From assembly GCA_026394095.1 (NCBI GenBank), contig JAPKYY010000938.1, forward strand, positions 1 through 12,418: a DNA stretch of 12,418 nucleotides, read 5' to 3'. Made by a program: the position numbers and the translations under genes. Below are positions 6,486 through 12,418 of the stretch, in pieces; the stretch's first letter is position 1; every line of letters starts with the position of its first letter. The notes under the pieces were generated by a model. The model was not told the DNA's origin. It ran no database searches and saw nothing but the letters and a program-made list of their open reading frames with translations. Source of the stretch: Acidobacteriota bacterium. GTDB lineage: Bacteria; Acidobacteriota; Terriglobia; Bryobacterales; Bryobacteraceae.

Positions 6486-7148
6486 ATGAAGCCGTGCAGA
6501 TTTTGTGTTTTGCTTCTTCTCTTGTCTGGCGTCGGGGCCTTTGCCGAGGAACCGGGCGTGGATGTGATTCCGTCTGGGACGGTGTTGCAGATCCGGTTGC
6601 GGCAGACGGTTTCGTCGTATGTAACCAAGCCGGGGACCGCGGTTCTGGCCGAGGTGATTGCTCCGGTTGAGGTGAATGGACGGACGTTGTTGCCGTTTCG
6701 GACTGAGCTGATTGGGTACGTGAAAGAGGCCCGGCGGGTGGGGCTGGGTTTCTCCCGGGAGACGGCGCTGTTGCATCTGGAATTTGACCGGATCCAGTTT
6801 CCAGGCAAGGCAGAGCGGCCGATTGCAGGAATGGTGAGCCGGCTGGATGATGCGCGTGAGAGAGTGGACGGGCAAGGGCGGATTCGGGGGATTCGCGCGA
6901 CCGATTCTTTTTCTTCGATGCTGGCAGGGTTTGCGGTGTCGGCCGGCGCATTTGATCCGATGGCATTGATCTTTTCTCTCTCGTCGTCACTGAGTGTGTT
7001 TCGCTTGCCGGACTCGTCTGTTGTTTTACCGGCCGGGACGGAGTTGCGGTTTCGCGTGGGCGCGGATTTGAGAGTGGAAGAGGTGTTTTGGGAAGCGTAT
7101 CCGGCTCTTGGTGGCGGCAATCGAGCGGAACTGGAATTTGTGGTGTAG
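6486..7148 (+). CDS. N-terminal part of a split LssY_C / outer-membrane beta-barrel protein: signal peptide plus TrbI-like domain
   Basis: The 220-residue product ends at an in-frame TAG. Residues 1-19 (MKPCRFCVLLLLLSGVGAFA) are a signal peptide. Residues about 25-215 resemble the TrbI/VirB10-like secreted domain: IPSGTVLQIRLRQTVSS, AVLAEVIAPVEVNGRTLLP, then VVLPAGTELRFRV near the end. The same frame stays open after the stop: codons 7149-7208 read ELPFRTATKTDGTPSDLTSL, a plausible beginning for the LssY_C domain, and the frame continues to 8801. The two parts are therefore best read as one ancestral gene of about 771 codons broken by a nonsense codon. ATG 6486 has GGAG ten bases upstream. 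On its own this piece would be a small secreted domain without the LssY_C and barrel parts. Confidence 0.75.
   Translation: MKPCRFCVLLLLLSGVGAFAEEPGVDVIPSGTVLQIRLRQTVSSYVTKPGTAVLAEVIAPVEVNGRTLLPFRTELIGYVKEARRVGLGFSRETALLHLEFDRIQFPGKAERPIAGMVSRLDDARERVDGQGRIRGIRATDSFSSMLAGFAVSAGAFDPMALIFSLSSSLSVFRLPDSSVVLPAGTELRFRVGADLRVEEVFWEAYPALGGGNRAELEFVV
7146..7148 (+). other. In-frame amber codon splitting one gene
   Basis: TAG lies between GTG GTG and GAG CTT CCG. The frame is open from 6486 to 7145 and again from 7149 to 8801, with related domains on both sides. TAG is also the ordinary terminator of six other or final gene ends here (1377-2582, 2502-3236, 3283-4248, 6486-8801, 9154-9531 and 10248-12418), so general reassignment of TAG is unlikely. 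One C-to-T change from CAG would be enough to explain it. Confidence 0.8.
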
Positions 7149-8801
7149 GAGCTTCCGTTTCGTACCGCGACGAAGACTGATGGGACGCCTTCGGATCTGA
7201 CGAGCCTGATGTATCTGGGTTCGCAGGAAGCTATTGAGCGGGCCTTTGAGGCGGCGGGGTGGGTGAGGTCTGACCGGCTGGACGGTAAGTCGTCGTATGG
7301 GGTGATGCGATCGATTGTTGAGAATCAGGGTTACAAGACGGCACCCATGTCGGTGCTGACGCTGAATGGCAAGGAGCCGGAACTGGCGTTTGCCAAGACG
7401 TTGAATACGTTTTTTTCGCGGCATCATTTGCGGATTTATTCGCAGCCCAAGATGGTGGATGGCAAGGCGGTATGGACCTCGACGGCGACCTATGATTCGG
7501 GGATTGGTTTCTCGAAAGGGGCCAAGACGTTTATCCACCTCATCAACGAGAACATCGATGAGGAGCGCAGCAAGGTGATGAATGATCTGCTGCTGACGGG
7601 ATGCGTGGATGGAGTGGGGTACGTAGAGCGACCGTGGGTGCCGCGGGATGCGAAGAACTCGACAGGGGATACGTTGCGGACCGATGGCAGGATTGCGGTA
7701 GTGCGACTGAATGACTGTGTGAAGCCGGCACGAGCGGATGAAGAGGATGTGATGCGCTCGAATCTCAAGCTGCGGCAATCGGCTTATGTGCGGCCGCTGC
7801 GATCGACGATTCTGACGCTACGTAATGATCTGCTGCGCGGCAATTTGGCGTATCAGGCGTTTCATGGATTCAAGATGGCCAAAGAGGTGTTGGGGAAGCC
7901 AAAGGTTGTTGATGCTGCCGAGCCGAAGAGTTTTCGCTATGGCGGGCAGGAGTTTCTGATTGTAGATGGTGCCAAGCCCGTGGTGCATCGGGACGTGCCG
8001 AAGGATGCGGGACACAAAGTGAAAATGCGCGGCGAGGAGACGGCGGTGAAGAGTTATTCGAGCAAGCTGTCGTTCAGTTTGAGCGGGGGACTCACGGGAT
8101 TTGGGGGTTCGACGCTGACGACGCTGCCGACGACGGTGGTAGTGAGCTCGGGTGGGCAGGCGATCCGGGACCCGCTGCGTTTTGATTCGACGCTGGAGCG
8201 GGGTTGGACACTGTCGCCGAAGATCACGATGAATACTTGGAAGTATGTTTCGAACGAATTCGCGTATACGCGGAGCCAGACAAATTTCAGGCTGGTGGGT
8301 AAGGATGATGTTACGGGGATGGGGATTGATTCACGGTCGAAGGCGGCGGTGCGGACGTTTACTTACAACACGGTGGTGCATTTGACGCCGAACGGCAGGA
8401 GGGTAAGGCCGTATGTGGCGGCTGGGCCGGCGGTGCAGTTGATTCATTTGCTCGATGCCAAGCCGGAGAGGAATGGGTTGCTGAAGTTTGCGGCGCGGGA
8501 TGTAGCGTTGTTTGTGACGGCATATAACTTTGGATCGAAGCCGGCGCTGGATGGTGGGGGAGTGTTTCAGTTTGGATTGAACTATGGGGGCGGCGTGAAG
8601 TTGCATTTGACGCCGAGGCTGTTTATGCGGGTGGACTTTCGCGAGACTGTGACTCGCAAGCCGGACTTTTGGAAGTCGCTGCCACAGAGGCTGAAGGAGT
8701 CGACGGACACCGAAACGCTGAAGCTCGAGTATGGGCCAGTGGTGCGCGGTGGTGCGCTGCGGCATCAAGTGGTGACGATGGGGATTGGGGTGGCGTTTTA
8801 G
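7149..8801 (+). CDS. C-terminal part of the split protein: LssY_C domain plus outer-membrane beta-barrel
   Basis: The frame is open from 7149; the first ATG is at 7209, giving 530 residues if translation restarts there. Residues up to about 170 of that product form an LssY_C domain: YLGSQEAIERAFEAAGW, then APMSVLTLNGKEPELAFAKT, FFSRHHLRIYSQPK, FIHLINENIDEERSKVM. From about residue 270 the sequence turns into alternating polar and aromatic strands with the pattern of an outer-membrane beta-barrel (SFSLSGGLTGFGG; FAYTRSQTNFRLVG; RVRPYVAAGPAVQL; LFMRVDFRETVTRK). It ends in GIGVAF with a terminal Phe, the usual signal for barrel insertion. The signal peptide lies upstream of the amber codon, so a product restarted at 7209 would not be exported. 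No good ribosome-binding site precedes ATG 7209. Function of LssY_C is unknown; a role at the cell envelope is inferred. Confidence 0.78.
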   Translation, partial: ELPFRTATKTDGTPSDLTSLMYLGSQEAIERAFEAAGWVRSDRLDGKSSYGVMRSIVENQGYKTAPMSVLTLNGKEPELAFAKTLNTFFSRHHLRIYSQPKMVDGKAVWTSTATYDSGIGFSKGAKTFIHLINENIDEERSKVMNDLLLTGCVDGVGYVERPWVPRDAKNSTGDTLRTDGRIAVVRLNDCVKPARADEEDVMRSNLKLRQSAYVRPLRSTILTLRNDLLRGNLAYQAFHGFKMAKEVLGKPKVVDAAEPKSFRYGGQEFLIVDGAKPVVHRDVPKDAGHKVKMRGEETAVKSYSSKLSFSLSGGLTGFGGSTLTTLPTTVVVSSGGQAIRDPLRFDSTLERGWTLSPKITMNTWKYVSNEFAYTRSQTNFRLVGKDDVTGMGIDSRSKAAVRTFTYNTVVHLTPNGRRVRPYVAAGPAVQLIHLLDAKPERNGLLKFAARDVALFVTAYNFGSKPALDGGGVFQFGLNYGGGVKLHLTPRLFMRVDFRETVTRKPDFWKSLPQRLKESTDTETLKLEYGPVVRGGALRHQVVTMGIGVAF

Positions 8802-8848
8802 GTTTTTTGGTCTTGTTGCTTGCGAGTGTATGCGCTGAGGATAGTGGT

Positions 8849-8879
8849 GGAGGTGTACTTTCTATGAAATACACTGTAC
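8849..8879 (+). promoter_or_regulatory. Antitoxin leader: ribosome-binding site and possible autoregulatory operator
   Basis: GGAGG at 8849-8853 lies ten bases before ATG 8864 and decides that start over the in-frame ATGs at 8882 and 8888. TGTAC occurs at 8854-8858 and again at 8875-8879, 21 bases apart, about two helical turns. GTGTA (8853-8857) and TACAC (8870-8874) are also inverted repeats. TGTAC-type repeats over the start suit Phd/YefM-style autoregulation. Confidence 0.4.
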
Positions 8880-9157
8880 GTATGGCGATGCAAGCAACCG
8901 AGTTGCGGAAGAAATTGTTTCAGGTTCTGGAAGAAGTGTCTCAAGGGGCGACTGTGGATATTACATACAAAGGGGCTTCGTTGAAGATCGTACCTGCGGA
9001 GCGGAGTTCGCGGCTGGGCCGGTTGGTTGAGCGGGATCTTGGGCTGGAGATTGGGCCGCGGGATTCGGGTTGGACTGCGGAGGCAATTGCGGAGTGGGAG
9101 GCAGAGATGAACCAGTTTTATGGCGGCCCCAAAAGGAAGGATAAGAGCGGATTGTGA
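8864..9157 (+). CDS. Phd/YefM-type antitoxin
   Basis: A 97-residue protein that should bind and neutralise the PIN toxin encoded directly after it and repress the operon. Residues about 8-47 have the Phd/YefM DNA-binding fold pattern: MQATELRKKLFQVLEEVSQG, then ATVDITYKGASLKIVPAE, with the usual Ala-Thr-Glu-Leu-Arg helix start and a strand-turn-strand carrying YKG. Residues about 66-97 (DSGWTAEAIAEWEAEMNQFY) are a likely toxin-binding helix with a basic tail. The stop overlaps the toxin start (GTGA at 9154-9157), so translation is coupled. A longer frame reaching back to 8669 overlaps the previous gene and lacks family similarity, so ATG 8864 is preferred. Confidence 0.87.
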   Translation: MKYTVRMAMQATELRKKLFQVLEEVSQGATVDITYKGASLKIVPAERSSRLGRLVERDLGLEIGPRDSGWTAEAIAEWEAEMNQFYGGPKRKDKSGL

Positions 9158-9531
9158 GTCTGACTTACCTCGATACTCATGTCGTGGTCTGGCTGTATGA
9201 AGGGCGTATGAAGCGGCTGAGTCAGGAGGCGCGCAGAAGTATTGAGCGTGCTGATACGCTGCTTGTGTCGCCGATGGTGGAATTGGAACTCAACTATCTG
9301 TTTCGCAGAGGACGGGTAAGTTCTTCGGACGTGCTCAGGGATCTGGCCGGACGGATCGGACTTGGGGTTTGCGATCTTCCCTTTTCTGCGGTGACGAACG
9401 AGGCATTGCAGATCGGATGGACCGAGGATGTATTTGACCGGATTATTGTGGCGCAGGCGATGGTTCGCAATTCGAAGCTGGTGAGTGCGGATGAGGTGAT
9501 TCTGGAGAAGTATTCTCAGGCGGTCTGGTAG
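9154..9531 (+). CDS. vapC: VapC-type PIN-domain toxin (ribonuclease)
   Basis: A 125-residue PIN-domain protein, the usual VapC length. The acidic Mg2+ site is complete: Asp7 in YLDTHVVVWL, Glu44 in SPMVELELNYL, Asp95 in EDVFDRIIVAQA and Asp113 in LVSADEVI. Relatives are endoribonucleases that cut RNA (often tRNA or rRNA) when freed from the antitoxin. The GTG start (9154) lies inside the antitoxin stop region with a four-base overlap. Pairing with a Phd-like rather than AbrB-like antitoxin is common for this PIN subgroup. The stop codon lies in the loop of a hairpin (9515-9545) separating it from a second, converging TA module. Nothing suggests inactivation. Confidence 0.9.
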   Translation: MSLTYLDTHVVVWLYEGRMKRLSQEARRSIERADTLLVSPMVELELNYLFRRGRVSSSDVLRDLAGRIGLGVCDLPFSAVTNEALQIGWTEDVFDRIIVAQAMVRNSKLVSADEVILEKYSQAVW

Positions 9532-9545
9532 AGACCGGGGCTGAG
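9515..9545. terminator. Terminator-like hairpin shared by two converging TA operons
   Basis: Outer arms CTCAG (9515-9519) and CTGAG (9541-9545) and inner arms CGGTCT (9521-9526) and AGACCG (9532-9537) pair perfectly around loop GGTAG, with a small asymmetric internal loop (G opposite GGG). The loop contains the vapC stop codon (9529-9531), and the other module ends at 9548. No T-tract follows on either strand, so an intrinsic terminator is possible but weak. Confidence 0.5.
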
Positions 9546-9547
9546 TC

Positions 9548-9769
9548 TTAGGTGCCGAAATGCTTGTCGAGTTTGGCTAGTATCTTTAGACCCTTTTCTG
9601 GGGAACCGTGCTGGGCGCGCATGCGAAAACGCAGTTCGGCGTCGTGTTGAGCGAGGGCAATTGTGGCGAGTTCATCCAGCAGGTGGTTCATGCTGACGCC
9701 CTTGGCAGACGCCAACTGCCGCAAACGGGCATGTTTTTCGTCTGCGAGTCGAAGAGTAAGAGTGCTCAT
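9548..9769 (-). CDS. Ribbon-helix-helix (CopG-like) antitoxin
   Basis: A 73-residue protein with an N-terminal ribbon-helix-helix: strand MSTLTLRLADEKHARLRQLA, then a second helix in GVSMNHLLDELATIALAQHD. The C-terminal part (about 45-73, with KGLKILAKLDKHFGT) is the likely toxin-binding tail. RHH antitoxins of PIN toxins repress their own operon as dimers. GGAGG lies nine bases upstream of ATG 9769-9767, inside the end of the toxin gene, and the start overlaps the toxin stop by four bases (ATGA read on the minus strand), so the genes are coupled. The gene comes second, after its toxin, the reverse of the usual vapBC order. An upstream extension to 9868 is rejected because it overlaps the toxin and ignores this ribosome-binding site. 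Confidence 0.83.
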   Translation of the reverse strand: MSTLTLRLADEKHARLRQLASAKGVSMNHLLDELATIALAQHDAELRFRMRAQHGSPEKGLKILAKLDKHFGT

Positions 9770-10191
9770 TGAAGTTCCTCCATTAGTTCGTCGGGACTGA
9801 GAATGCGGATTCCTGGAAAGCGCAGTTCTGACCTGTTGAGGTGACGGTGATTGTGGGTTACGATGCAATCCGCCGCGCCGGCGACGGCGAGCTCGATCAG
9901 GTGGTTATCGCCTTCATCTGGCAGATTTGGACGCCACGAATAGTAAATTTTTACCCATTCGCCGACCGAAAGCAATGATTCCAAGAGATCTGTTCTTTCC
10001 GTTGCCGAGACTGGACATCTCTCAAAGAGTTTCGCGCGACTGAGGACATCTTCATATTCAGCAAAAAGAGCCTGCCCCACGATTGGGCGGATACGGTGCT
10101 GGAGGCATGCTATTAGAACGCGGCGGTTTGAGCCGACGTTGGAAAGCATTGCGCCCGTTAACACGTTGGTATCAATCACAGCCCTGATCAT
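9766..10191 (-). CDS. PIN_3 / COG1569-type PIN-domain toxin
   Basis: A 141-residue putative ribonuclease toxin of a PIN group different from the one at 9154-9531. It opens with MIRAVIDTNVLTGAML (Asp7), then Glu45 in LFAEYEDVLSRAK, the acidic cluster PDEGDNHLIELA (91-102) and ADCIVTHNHRHL (107-118), where Asn takes the last acidic position as in some members of this group. The order toxin then RHH antitoxin, with a four-base overlap, marks it as the first gene of a TA pair. ATG 10191-10189 fits the family start; ATG 10224-10222, eleven codons upstream, is in frame and possible. The kinase-propeller gene ends 56 bases upstream on the same strand, and a palindrome and possible extended -10 lie between, so the module probably has its own promoter. 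Confidence 0.85.
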   Translation of the reverse strand: MIRAVIDTNVLTGAMLSNVGSNRRVLIACLQHRIRPIVGQALFAEYEDVLSRAKLFERCPVSATERTDLLESLLSVGEWVKIYYSWRPNLPDEGDNHLIELAVAGAADCIVTHNHRHLNRSELRFPGIRILSPDELMEELQ

Positions 10192-10201
10192 GCCTCGCCA
10201 A

Positions 10202-10219
10202 AATGATAGCACTGGTGCT
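10202..10219 (-). promoter_or_regulatory. Palindrome overlapping a possible extended -10 promoter for the PIN_3/RHH module
   Basis: AGCAC (10208-10212) and GTGCT (10215-10219) are perfect inverted arms with a two-base spacer, 16 bases before the toxin ATG. Read on the minus strand, the right arm runs into TGCTATCAT, an extended -10-like box (TATCAT at 10207-10202). A repressor on the palindrome would cover this box. The implied start site lies only a few bases before ATG 10191, giving a very short leader. This is pattern reading only. Confidence 0.35.
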
Positions 10220-10227
10220 GTCATTCG

Positions 10228-10242
10228 CTGCCGCTCTGGCAG
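10228..10242 (-). terminator. Short hairpin after the kinase gene, weak terminator candidate
   Basis: CTGCC (10228-10232) and GGCAG (10238-10242) can pair around a five-base loop, starting six bases past the kinase stop codon. The stem is short and no T-tract follows, so termination here is uncertain; readthrough into the TA module is possible. Confidence 0.25.
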
Positions 10243-10247
10243 ACTCG

Positions 10248-12418
10248 CTACTTGGGGAGGAGGGTGGTCCAGTCGGTGAGGACCTGGGCATTGAGAGCTT
10301 CCGTCTGATCGGTTTCCAGAAGGAGGAGGCGCTTGCCGTCGCGAGAAGCTGCGCCCGACGTTGCACCGACTCTTGTTGAAGTCATCCAGGGCCGGAGGAG
10401 CTTTGGTGCTCCGAGCCGGCGGTCCTGAGAGAGTGGGAAGGCGAGAAGGTTTCTGTTGGAGTGCGCATAAAGTGTGCCGCCGTCCGCACTGAAAAAGGGC
10501 AGGGTAATCTGATCTGCGTTTTGCTTGTAGCGATTCGGGGGGGCAGACGTCGGAGGGTAGGCTTGCACGGCAAGTCCACCTTCTCTGGACATGCCCCAAG
10601 CCAAGGAACGGCCATCGAGGGAGAGAGTGGCAAAGCCAAGACCTTGCGTTAGGAGTTCAAGCTCTCTGGGTGACGGCGCCTGGAGATCCAGGCGCCTTAG
10701 CGAACCTGTTGCCGTTTGAACCAGCAAGTAGCGGCCCTCGGGTGTAAGGCCTGCGAGTACGGTGGTCGATGTGCCAAATCCCGAAGCCGCTTTCCAGAGC
10801 AATTCTGGCTGGGTCGCATTGTCGAGGAAGTGGCGCTTGATCTCTGGTCCGCCCGCAGCGGAGGAAACATAGAAGACGGATTTGCCATCGCGCGCCCAGA
10901 GCGGGTAGGATTCCTGGTCTGACGAATTGGAGATGCGGCTGCCTACACCTGTTTTGCTGTCCAGGATCCAGACATGGGAATCCGGATCATCGATTTGAGC
11001 GGCGATTTTGGATTCGTCAGGGGATAGAGCGAAAGAAACGAAGCTGCGGTTTTCGCTCACCCTGGCAAGCAGATTGCCATTGGGATCGACCCAATTGAGG
11101 TGCCAAATGGGCAGAGTTCCGGAGATGTGGGTCCACGACAGCACTCCGCCGCCACCAACTGAAAATCGCGACCAAAACCTTGGAGGTGGAATTGTGGAAA
11201 CTCCTTGAATCAACTTGGCGGGAGTGGATAGGAGGTTGCCGGATTTGGGGTCGATCTGCGCGGTGAGCAAGATACGGCTACTCCGTAGTTCGCGCTCACC
11301 GGCAAGGTAGAAGATATGCCATTTGCCTGTGGTTGGATTCCTGGCAAATTGAACCATCCGATGAGTAAGGATCGACGGATCAATGGTTGAAGAATTGAGA
11401 GAAGCCCGGAAGAGGCGCATGCCGTCTTCACTCTGCTGAAGAAATACAAAGCCATCACCCTCTGGCAGGAAGATCGGTTCTGCGGGTGGCGAGTTTGATT
11501 TGAATTCGATGGGGAGGTCCTTTATGGTTGCGGAGCGCAAATCATAGGTTTTGAGCTTGCCGTGCGAGGCAAGCAAGATGGTGCCATCGCTCACGCCACC
11601 CCGCCACGAGGCACCCAGGAAATCCTTAACCTCCATCAAGTCTCGCGAAGGGGAGCCGTCCAGACGAATCACACGCAAGCGATTGGCCGAGACGAAGCCG
11701 ATCGCAGTGGAGTCCTCTGACCAGAAGGCGAAAAGACTCTCGCCCCCGGTTCCTGAAAGAGTCCTCCAATTGGGGCTGTCGAGGCGCCGCACCTGGCTCT
11801 CACTATCTCCCAGCTTCAGAAGCCACTTGCCATCCGGACTGAGCACGATAAACGATCCAGGGGCCCCTGAGATATTGAAGTGGCTGGCGGGTTTATCGGA
11901 TGGGGTGACTCGCGGCCACAGAAGAGCTGCGACGAATGCCAGGAGGAAGGTGGCGGCGAGCGCGATCCAGAGGGTGGGGCGGGTTGCCGGCTTTGCTTGT
12001 TCTTTTTGTTGGGGGTTGGCGAGGTAATCCTCGATGGCGATGCGGGCTTCGCCGATGTCCTTGTATCGGTGCTTGAAGTTGCGATCGAGGCAGCGGGCGA
12101 GGAGAGCTTGGATGGCCGGTGGGGCTTGGGGGATTGCGAAGTCGATGGGGTCTTTGAGGACCGAAGCGAGGGTGTGGGAGACGGTTTCGCCGTGGAAGAG
12201 TTTCTTGCCTGTCAAGAGTTCATGGAGGACTACGCCGAAGGCCCAGATGTCGGCTCGCTTGTCGACGGTTTTGCCGGCGGCTTGCTCTGGGGACATGTAG
12301 CCGGCGGTGCCCATGATGAGGCCGGCGGAGGTGGCGGCGAGGGTAAGCGTTGGGGAGTTGTTGGGATCGTGGTTGGCGGGTTGGGCGACGGAGGCGATGC
12401 CGAAATCGAGGACCTTGA
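10248..12418 (-). CDS. Ser/Thr protein kinase with transmembrane segment and periplasmic PD40 beta-propeller, 5' end outside window
   Basis: The last 722 codons are visible; the nucleotide-binding lobe and catalytic HRD loop lie beyond the window. The first visible residues are KVLDFGIA, with the Mg2+-binding DFG at 4-6. The activation segment MGTAGYMSPEQAAG and subdomain IX/X sequences (DIWAFGVVLHELLTGKKLF) follow, then RCLDRNFKHRYKDIGEARIA. One transmembrane helix (about residues 148-167, LWIALAATFLLAFVAALLW) connects to about 555 exported residues with PD40/TolB-like repeats: VLSPDGKWLL, ALSPDESKIAAQ, WARDGKSVFYV, SLDGRSLAW, SRDGKRLLLLE. The architecture is typical of Acidobacteriota: a cytoplasmic Hanks-type kinase coupled to an external sensor propeller. 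The ligand is unknown. The stop is TAG at 10250-10248. An internal ATG at 12314 is not the real start because conserved kinase sequence continues upstream to the window edge. Confidence 0.92.
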   Translation of the reverse strand, partial: KVLDFGIASVAQPANHDPNNSPTLTLAATSAGLIMGTAGYMSPEQAAGKTVDKRADIWAFGVVLHELLTGKKLFHGETVSHTLASVLKDPIDFAIPQAPPAIQALLARCLDRNFKHRYKDIGEARIAIEDYLANPQQKEQAKPATRPTLWIALAATFLLAFVAALLWPRVTPSDKPASHFNISGAPGSFIVLSPDGKWLLKLGDSESQVRRLDSPNWRTLSGTGGESLFAFWSEDSTAIGFVSANRLRVIRLDGSPSRDLMEVKDFLGASWRGGVSDGTILLASHGKLKTYDLRSATIKDLPIEFKSNSPPAEPIFLPEGDGFVFLQQSEDGMRLFRASLNSSTIDPSILTHRMVQFARNPTTGKWHIFYLAGERELRSSRILLTAQIDPKSGNLLSTPAKLIQGVSTIPPPRFWSRFSVGGGGVLSWTHISGTLPIWHLNWVDPNGNLLARVSENRSFVSFALSPDESKIAAQIDDPDSHVWILDSKTGVGSRISNSSDQESYPLWARDGKSVFYVSSAAGGPEIKRHFLDNATQPELLWKAASGFGTSTTVLAGLTPEGRYLLVQTATGSLRRLDLQAPSPRELELLTQGLGFATLSLDGRSLAWGMSREGGLAVQAYPPTSAPPNRYKQNADQITLPFFSADGGTLYAHSNRNLLAFPLSQDRRLGAPKLLRPWMTSTRVGATSGAASRDGKRLLLLETDQTEALNAQVLTDWTTLLPK

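Noticed and set aside
4409..6990. Several open frames of 60-210 codons opposite the DUF3500, M23 and LssY_C genes
   Set aside because: They are low-complexity Pro/Ser/Arg or Gly/Val/Glu frames lying opposite genes with clear domains.
7146..7148. Genetic-code change with TAG read as an amino acid
   Set aside because: About half of the genes here end in TAG at positions that fit normal protein ends, so TAG works as a stop in this organism.
8669..8863. Longer N-terminus for the Phd-like antitoxin
   Set aside because: It overlaps the beta-barrel gene in another frame and ignores GGAGG before ATG 8864; the product length and fold match the shorter form.
10192..10599. Longer N-terminus for the PIN_3 toxin reaching into the kinase gene
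   Set aside because: The added residues are antifamily shadow sequence in another frame of the kinase gene; PIN domains begin close to the first Asp, as with MIRAVIDTN.
1..12418. CRISPR array, tRNA, rRNA, insertion sequence, integrase or phage genes
   Set aside because: No regularly spaced repeats, cloverleaf-like segments, transposase motifs or terminal inverted repeats with target duplications were seen on either strand.

Overview
The window looks like chromosome from an acidobacterium of the Bryobacterales/Solibacter kind. This is inferred from gene content: a Ser/Thr kinase fused through one membrane segment to a periplasmic PD40-type propeller, DUF3500, a large LssY_C protein, and high G+C DNA with several GTG starts. 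No rRNA or other taxonomic marker is present, so the assignment is tentative. Genes lie on both strands in short groups, and no intergenic stretch reaches 300 bases (the longest is 246).

Left part (1-4248): a probable sugar-acid (uronate/aldonate) utilisation locus. A secreted PD40-repeat protein, truncated by the window edge and possibly related to oligogalacturonate lyases, is divergent from a two-gene operon. That operon encodes a DapA-fold aldolase/dehydratase and an ExuT-like MFS symporter that starts on the base after the previous stop codon. A GntR/FCD regulator converges on the transporter and overlaps its 3' end by 81 bases. The regulator is divergent from an enolase-superfamily gene, and the 46-base gap carries two similar palindromes, one touching the enolase start codon. 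The enolase gene appears damaged: the stretch carrying the third metal ligand and the late catalytic residues is missing, and a second frame slip is likely near the C-terminus.

Middle part (4245-8801): an M23 endopeptidase and a DUF3500 protein form a leftward pair. Divergent from them is one long reading frame with an N-terminal secreted domain, an LssY_C domain and a C-terminal outer-membrane beta-barrel. It is broken by a single in-frame TAG at 7146-7148.

Right part (8864-12418): two PIN-domain toxin-antitoxin modules of different families lie tail to tail. The first is antitoxin-first (Phd-like then VapC) on the plus strand. The second is toxin-first (PIN_3 then ribbon-helix-helix) on the minus strand. 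A hairpin sits between them with the first toxin's stop codon in its loop. Beyond is the 3' portion of the kinase-propeller gene, truncated by the window edge.

The most notable points are the amber-split LssY_C/beta-barrel gene, the internally deleted enolase with an apparently intact regulator and operator region, and the paired TA modules sharing a terminator-like hairpin. I see no CRISPR array, tRNA, rRNA, insertion sequence or phage gene.
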